A DNA stretch of 14,265 nucleotides from positions 1 to 14,265 of the forward strand of contig DATASA010000213.1 of NCBI GenBank assembly GCA_036269435.1. The letters are read 5' to 3'. Under the pieces are notes generated by a model, which was not told where the DNA came from, searched no databases, and saw nothing but the letters and a program-made list of their open reading frames with translations. The stretch comes from CADCTB01 sp036269435. Lineage in GTDB: Bacteria; Actinomycetota; Acidimicrobiia; Acidimicrobiales; AC-14. The translations under genes and the position numbers were made by a program. Position 1 is the first letter of the stretch; every line of letters begins with the position of its first letter. Positions 11,084 to 14,265 of this stretch are shown piece after piece.

Positions 11084-13882
11084 ATGGTCTACGAGAGCCG
11101 GGTGGGGGAGACGTTCCTCCTCGGGGCCACCACCTGGCGGATCGAGGAGATCACCCGTGACCGCGTGATCGTCACGCCCGCCCCGGGCCAGCCCGGCAAG
11201 ATGCCGTTCTGGCACGGCGACGGCCTGGGTCGGCCGGCCGAGCTCGGCCGGGCCATGGGGGCGTTCCTGCGGGAGGTCGACGGGTGGACCGACGAGAAGC
11301 TGGCGGGAGACTGCTCGCTCGACCCGCTGGCCCTGTCGAACCTGCGCGCCTACCTGGCCGAGGAGCGCCAGGCCACCGGCGGCGCCCTGCCGACCGACCG
11401 CCAGATCGTGGTCGAGCGCTTCCGTGACGACCTGGGCGACTGGCGGATCTGCGTGCTGTCGCCCCTCGGCGGCCGGGTCCACGCCCCCTGGGCCCTGGCC
11501 ATCGAGGCCAAGGTCCGCGACCGGCTCGGCGTCGAGGTCCAGACGATGTGGAGCGACGAGGGGATCGTCGTCCGCCTCCCCGAAGCCGACGAGTCGCCCC
11601 CGATCGACTCCGTCCTGCTGGAGCCGGAGGAGATCGAGGAGCTGGTGGTCGGCGAGCTGGCCAACTCGGCGCTGTTCGCCTCCCGGTTCCGGGAGAACGC
11701 GGCCCGCGCCCTGCTGCTTCCCCGGCGCCGGCCCGGCTCCCGCACGCCGCTGTGGCAGCAGCGCCAGCGGGCGGCCGACCTCCTCGCCGTCGCCTCTCGC
11801 CACGGGGACTTCCCGATCCTGCTGGAGACGTACCGGGAGTGCCTCCGCGACGTGTTCGACCTGCCCGCGCTGGTCGACCTCATGACCGCGGTCCGGGCTC
11901 GCACCATCCGGGTCGTCTCCGTCGACACCGCGGCGCCCTCGCCCTTCGCCCAGTCGCTCGCCTTCCAGTACGTCGCCAACTTCCTGTACGAGGGCGACGC
12001 ACCGGTCGCCGAGCGCCGGGCCCAGGCCCTGACCCTGGACCGGGACATGCTGGCCGAGCTGCTGGGCGCCGAGGAGCTGCGGGAGCTGATCCACCCCGAC
12101 GCCCTGGACGCCCTGGAGGCGAGCCTGCAGGCCCTCGACGAGCGGTGGTGGGCCCGCGACGCCGACGAGGCGTCCGACCTGCTGCGCCGCCTGGGCGACC
12201 TCACCCGGCAGGAGCTGCGGGCCCGGTCGACGGGCGATTTCGCCGACGCCCTGGTCGCCGATCGGCGGGCGGTCGAGATCCGGGTGGCCGGCGAGGCCCG
12301 GCTGATCGCCGCCGAGGACGCCGGGCGCTATCGCGACGCCCTGGGCGTGCACCCGCCGCCCGGGCTGCCCGAGGTCTTTCTCGCTCCGGTCGAGGACCCG
12401 CTCGGGTCGCTGCTCGGCCGCTTCGCCCGCACCCACGGGCCCTTCCGGTCGGAGGAGCCCGCGCTGCGATTCGGCCTGCCCGTCGGCGTGGCCGAGGCCC
12501 TGCTGGCGGCCCGGGCCGACACCGGCCTGCTCCTGCGGGGCGAGTTCCGCCCGGGCGGGTCGGGTTCGGAGTGGTGTGACCCCGACGTCCTCCGCCAGCT
12601 CCGTCAGCGGTCGCTGGCCGCCCTGCGCAAAGAGGTGGAGCCGGTCGACGCCGGGGCCCTGGCCGGCTTCCTGCCGGCCTGGCAGGGCGTCGGCAGCGAG
12701 GCCCGGGGGCTCGACCGGCTGTACGAGGTGGTGCGCCAGTTGCAGGGCGTGGCCGTGCCGGCGTCGGTCCTCGAGCGTGACGTGCTGGCCGCCCGGGTGG
12801 CGGGCTACTCACCGCGGCTGCTGGACGAGCTGACGGCCGCCGGCGAAGTGGTGTGGGTCGGCGCCGGCCCATTGGGACGCGACGACGGCAAGGTGATGCT
12901 GTTCCTGCGGAGCAAGGCCGCGCTGCTCCGCCCGGGACCGGCCGCGGAACGCCCGGACGGCCGCGAGCACGAGCGGCTGCGGGAGGTGCTGGCCCGCCGG
13001 GGCGCCTGTTTCTTCCGGGAGCTGGCCGGCGCGTCCGACGCCTTCGGCCCCGCCCCTGACGACAAGGCGTCGCTGGACGCCCTCTGGGATCTGGTGTGGG
13101 CCGGCGAGGTCACCAACGACTCCTTCGCCGCTTTGCGGGCCTTCGCCGGCGGCGGCACCCGTACCAAGGCGGCCAAGCGGGCGGGTCGACCACGCCTGGG
13201 CTCGCTCACCGTCCTCGGCCCACCCAAGGCGCAGGGTCGCTGGTCGCTGGTCGACGCCGATCTCCCGGTCGCCGACGTGAGCGCCACCCTGAGAGGCCAT
13301 GCCCTCGCCTCGGCGCTGCTCGACCGCCACGGCGTGCTCACCCGGGAGGCGGTGCGGGGCGAGGGCCACCCTGGCGGCTTCGCCGGCGTCTACCCGGTCC
13401 TGCGGGCCATGGAGGAGTCGGGCCGCTGCCGACGCGGGTACTTCGTCGCCGGGCTCGGCGGCGCCCAGTTCGCCCTGCCCGGGGCGGTCGACCGCCTCCG
13501 GGCCGATCGGCGGGACAGCCACGGCGCCACGCTGGTGCTGGCCGCCACCGATCCCGCCAATGCCTACGGGCTGTCGCTGCCGTGGCCGCAGCGGCCGGAG
13601 GCCAAGCCGAGGGCCGGTCCCCGGCGGGTGGCCGGGGCCTACGTCGTCCTCCTCGACGGCCAGCCCTGCCTGTACGTCGAGAAGGGGGCGAAGGGCCTCG
13701 TCGCCCTGCGGCCCTACGACGGCACCTGGGAGGAGCAGGCGGTCGAGGCGCTCGGCGGCCTGGTCACCAGCGGCCGGGTCCGCCGCCTGAGCGTGGAGCG
13801 TTTCGACGACGAGCTGGAGCCCGTGCTGCGGGCCGCCGGTTTCGTCCCCACGCCCCGCGGCCTGGTCCGGTACGGGACCTGA
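11084..13882 (+). CDS. lhr: Large helicase-related protein Lhr, C-terminal part after the amber codon
   Basis: Same frame as the upstream helicase part, numbered 551-1482 of the complete protein. It begins MVYESRVGETFLLGATTWRI, then IVTPAPGQPGKMPFWHGDGL, the conserved Lhr beta-barrel region (DEAD/H-associated domain). The remaining 700 or so residues are the Lhr C-terminal domain, including winged-helix units related to the AlkZ/YcaQ glycosylase fold (region around GFLPAWQGVGSEARGLDRLY, near 1077 on). The full length of 1482 matches mycobacterial and E. coli Lhr (about 1500). The fragment has no ATPase motifs and cannot be a helicase alone. ATG 11084 is only the first possible restart; AGGAG touches it directly, too close for a normal ribosome site. 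Codon use and conservation look the same as in the first part, so there is no sign of long-term decay. Confidence 0.9.
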   Translation: MVYESRVGETFLLGATTWRIEEITRDRVIVTPAPGQPGKMPFWHGDGLGRPAELGRAMGAFLREVDGWTDEKLAGDCSLDPLALSNLRAYLAEERQATGGALPTDRQIVVERFRDDLGDWRICVLSPLGGRVHAPWALAIEAKVRDRLGVEVQTMWSDEGIVVRLPEADESPPIDSVLLEPEEIEELVVGELANSALFASRFRENAARALLLPRRRPGSRTPLWQQRQRAADLLAVASRHGDFPILLETYRECLRDVFDLPALVDLMTAVRARTIRVVSVDTAAPSPFAQSLAFQYVANFLYEGDAPVAERRAQALTLDRDMLAELLGAEELRELIHPDALDALEASLQALDERWWARDADEASDLLRRLGDLTRQELRARSTGDFADALVADRRAVEIRVAGEARLIAAEDAGRYRDALGVHPPPGLPEVFLAPVEDPLGSLLGRFARTHGPFRSEEPALRFGLPVGVAEALLAARADTGLLLRGEFRPGGSGSEWCDPDVLRQLRQRSLAALRKEVEPVDAGALAGFLPAWQGVGSEARGLDRLYEVVRQLQGVAVPASVLERDVLAARVAGYSPRLLDELTAAGEVVWVGAGPLGRDDGKVMLFLRSKAALLRPGPAAERPDGREHERLREVLARRGACFFRELAGASDAFGPAPDDKASLDALWDLVWAGEVTNDSFAALRAFAGGGTRTKAAKRAGRPRLGSLTVLGPPKAQGRWSLVDADLPVADVSATLRGHALASALLDRHGVLTREAVRGEGHPGGFAGVYPVLRAMEESGRCRRGYFVAGLGGAQFALPGAVDRLRADRRDSHGATLVLAATDPANAYGLSLPWPQRPEAKPRAGPRRVAGAYVVLLDGQPCLYVEKGAKGLVALRPYDGTWEEQAVEALGGLVTSGRVRRLSVERFDDELEPVLRAAGFVPTPRGLVRYGT

Positions 13883-13903
13883 GCGGCCGAGCCCCGAGCG
13901 CCG

Positions 13904-14265
13904 ATGCCTGAGGGCGACGTCCTCTTCCGCACCGCGGCCACCCTGCAGAAGTGGCTGGCCGGCCGCGAGGTGACCGCGGCGACCCCGCCCGCCGGGCCCA
14001 TGGTCGGGCGCACCGTCGCCAAGGTGGAGGCCAACGGCAAGCACCTCCTCGTGCGGTTCGACTCCGGCCACGTGCTGCACACCCACCTGCGCATGACCGG
14101 CTCGTGGCACGTGTACAGCACCGGCGAGCGCTGGTGGCGGCCGCCCAGCCAGGCCAAGGTCGCCATAACCTGCGGGACGCGGGTGGCGGTGTGCTTCAAC
14201 GCCCCGGTGGTGGAGCTGCTGGTGCCGGGCGGCGAACAGGCCCACCCGTCGCTCAGCGGGCTCGG
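13904..14265 (+). CDS. nei2: Fpg/Nei-family DNA glycosylase (Nei2-like endonuclease VIII), N-terminal 120 residues, cut by right edge
   Basis: The protein begins MPEGDVLFRTAATLQKWLAG. Removal of Met exposes catalytic Pro2 next to Glu3, the Fpg/Nei active site that excises oxidised bases and cleaves at the abasic site. VEANGKHLLVRF places the conserved beta-hairpin lysine at Lys46, and LHTHLRMTGSWHVY is the void-filling region that follows in Nei2 proteins. The helix-two-turn-helix and zinc finger would lie beyond the window, so whether the zinc finger is present is not visible. The start follows the lhr stop by 21 bases on the same strand, so co-transcription with lhr is likely; in Mycobacterium tuberculosis lhr (Rv3296) and nei (Rv3297) are also neighbours. 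This frame is open to the last base. Family call is firm; the Nei2 subtype rests on the start motif and the lhr neighbour. Confidence 0.93.
   Translation, partial: MPEGDVLFRTAATLQKWLAGREVTAATPPAGPMVGRTVAKVEANGKHLLVRFDSGHVLHTHLRMTGSWHVYSTGERWWRPPSQAKVAITCGTRVAVCFNAPVVELLVPGGEQAHPSLSGL

Noticed and set aside
9371..12436. Minus-strand open frame continuing the PAC2 frame for over 1000 codons antisense to lhr
   Set aside because: The translation is low-complexity Gly/Arg/Gln/Val-rich with no domain, and PAC2 has a clear start at 9370. Long antisense openness is expected opposite GC-rich genes.
13883..13903. Possible promoter or terminator between lhr and nei2
   Set aside because: Only 21 bases, no hairpin or -10-like element; better read as a simple operon spacer.
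12809..14245. Minus-strand open frame of 478 codons opposite the end of lhr and nei2
   Set aside because: It is antisense to two recognisable proteins and has the same compositional look as other shadow frames; no start signals.

Overview
The window is a GC-rich (about 70%), gene-dense piece of a chromosome. The gene set points to an actinobacterium: an HspR-type operator (HAIR) in front of dnaK, a DUF2993/LmeA-like secreted lipid-binding protein, an actinobacterial PAC2-family protein, a DUF427 protein, and an lhr-nei2 pair arranged as in mycobacteria. The style of the small hypothetical proteins suggests Acidimicrobiia or a related deep-branching actinobacterial lineage, but that is an inference. 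There is no rRNA, tRNA, insertion sequence, prophage or CRISPR array, and no gene-free stretch longer than 300 bases.

Layout, left to right. The N-terminus of DnaK (minus strand) runs off the left edge. Divergent from it are a free-standing NIL-domain protein and a DUF2993 protein. A 76-residue unknown protein (minus) converges on that pair. Upstream of it on the same strand is a tight three-gene operon, DUF427 - SRPBCC/AHSA1 - class I methyltransferase, with 2- and 10-base gaps. Divergent from this operon is a coupled pair: a conserved unknown protein overlapping a degenerate receiver-like protein by ATGA. Next comes a divergent set: a 64-residue four-cysteine protein (minus) and a Nudix hydrolase plus a SnoaL-like protein with a very long low-complexity tail (plus), separated by 32 bases holding a perfect inverted repeat. 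Then follow a minus-strand unknown protein, a divergent M1-family metallopeptidase lipoprotein, a PAC2-family protein (minus), and a DNA-repair block: the large helicase Lhr followed by a Nei2-type DNA glycosylase cut by the right edge.

Most striking observation: lhr is open over 1482 codons except for one in-frame TAG at codon 549, where relatives carry GAG (glutamate) inside a well-conserved stretch. Everything on both sides is intact, and an ATG lies one codon after the stop. This is either a single-base sequence error, a very recent nonsense mutation, or a helicase made as two chains or by readthrough.

Other points of interest are the HAIR box shared by dnaK and the NIL gene, -10-like hexamers placed so that three genes could be read leaderlessly from GTG, a probable CTG start for the DUF2993 protein, a Nudix box with two substituted consensus positions, and the acidic, alanine-rich tail with ten-residue tandem repeats on the SnoaL-like protein. 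Apart from lhr, the window looks like ordinary, well-kept chromosomal sequence; I do not see a clear new multi-gene defence or mobile system.
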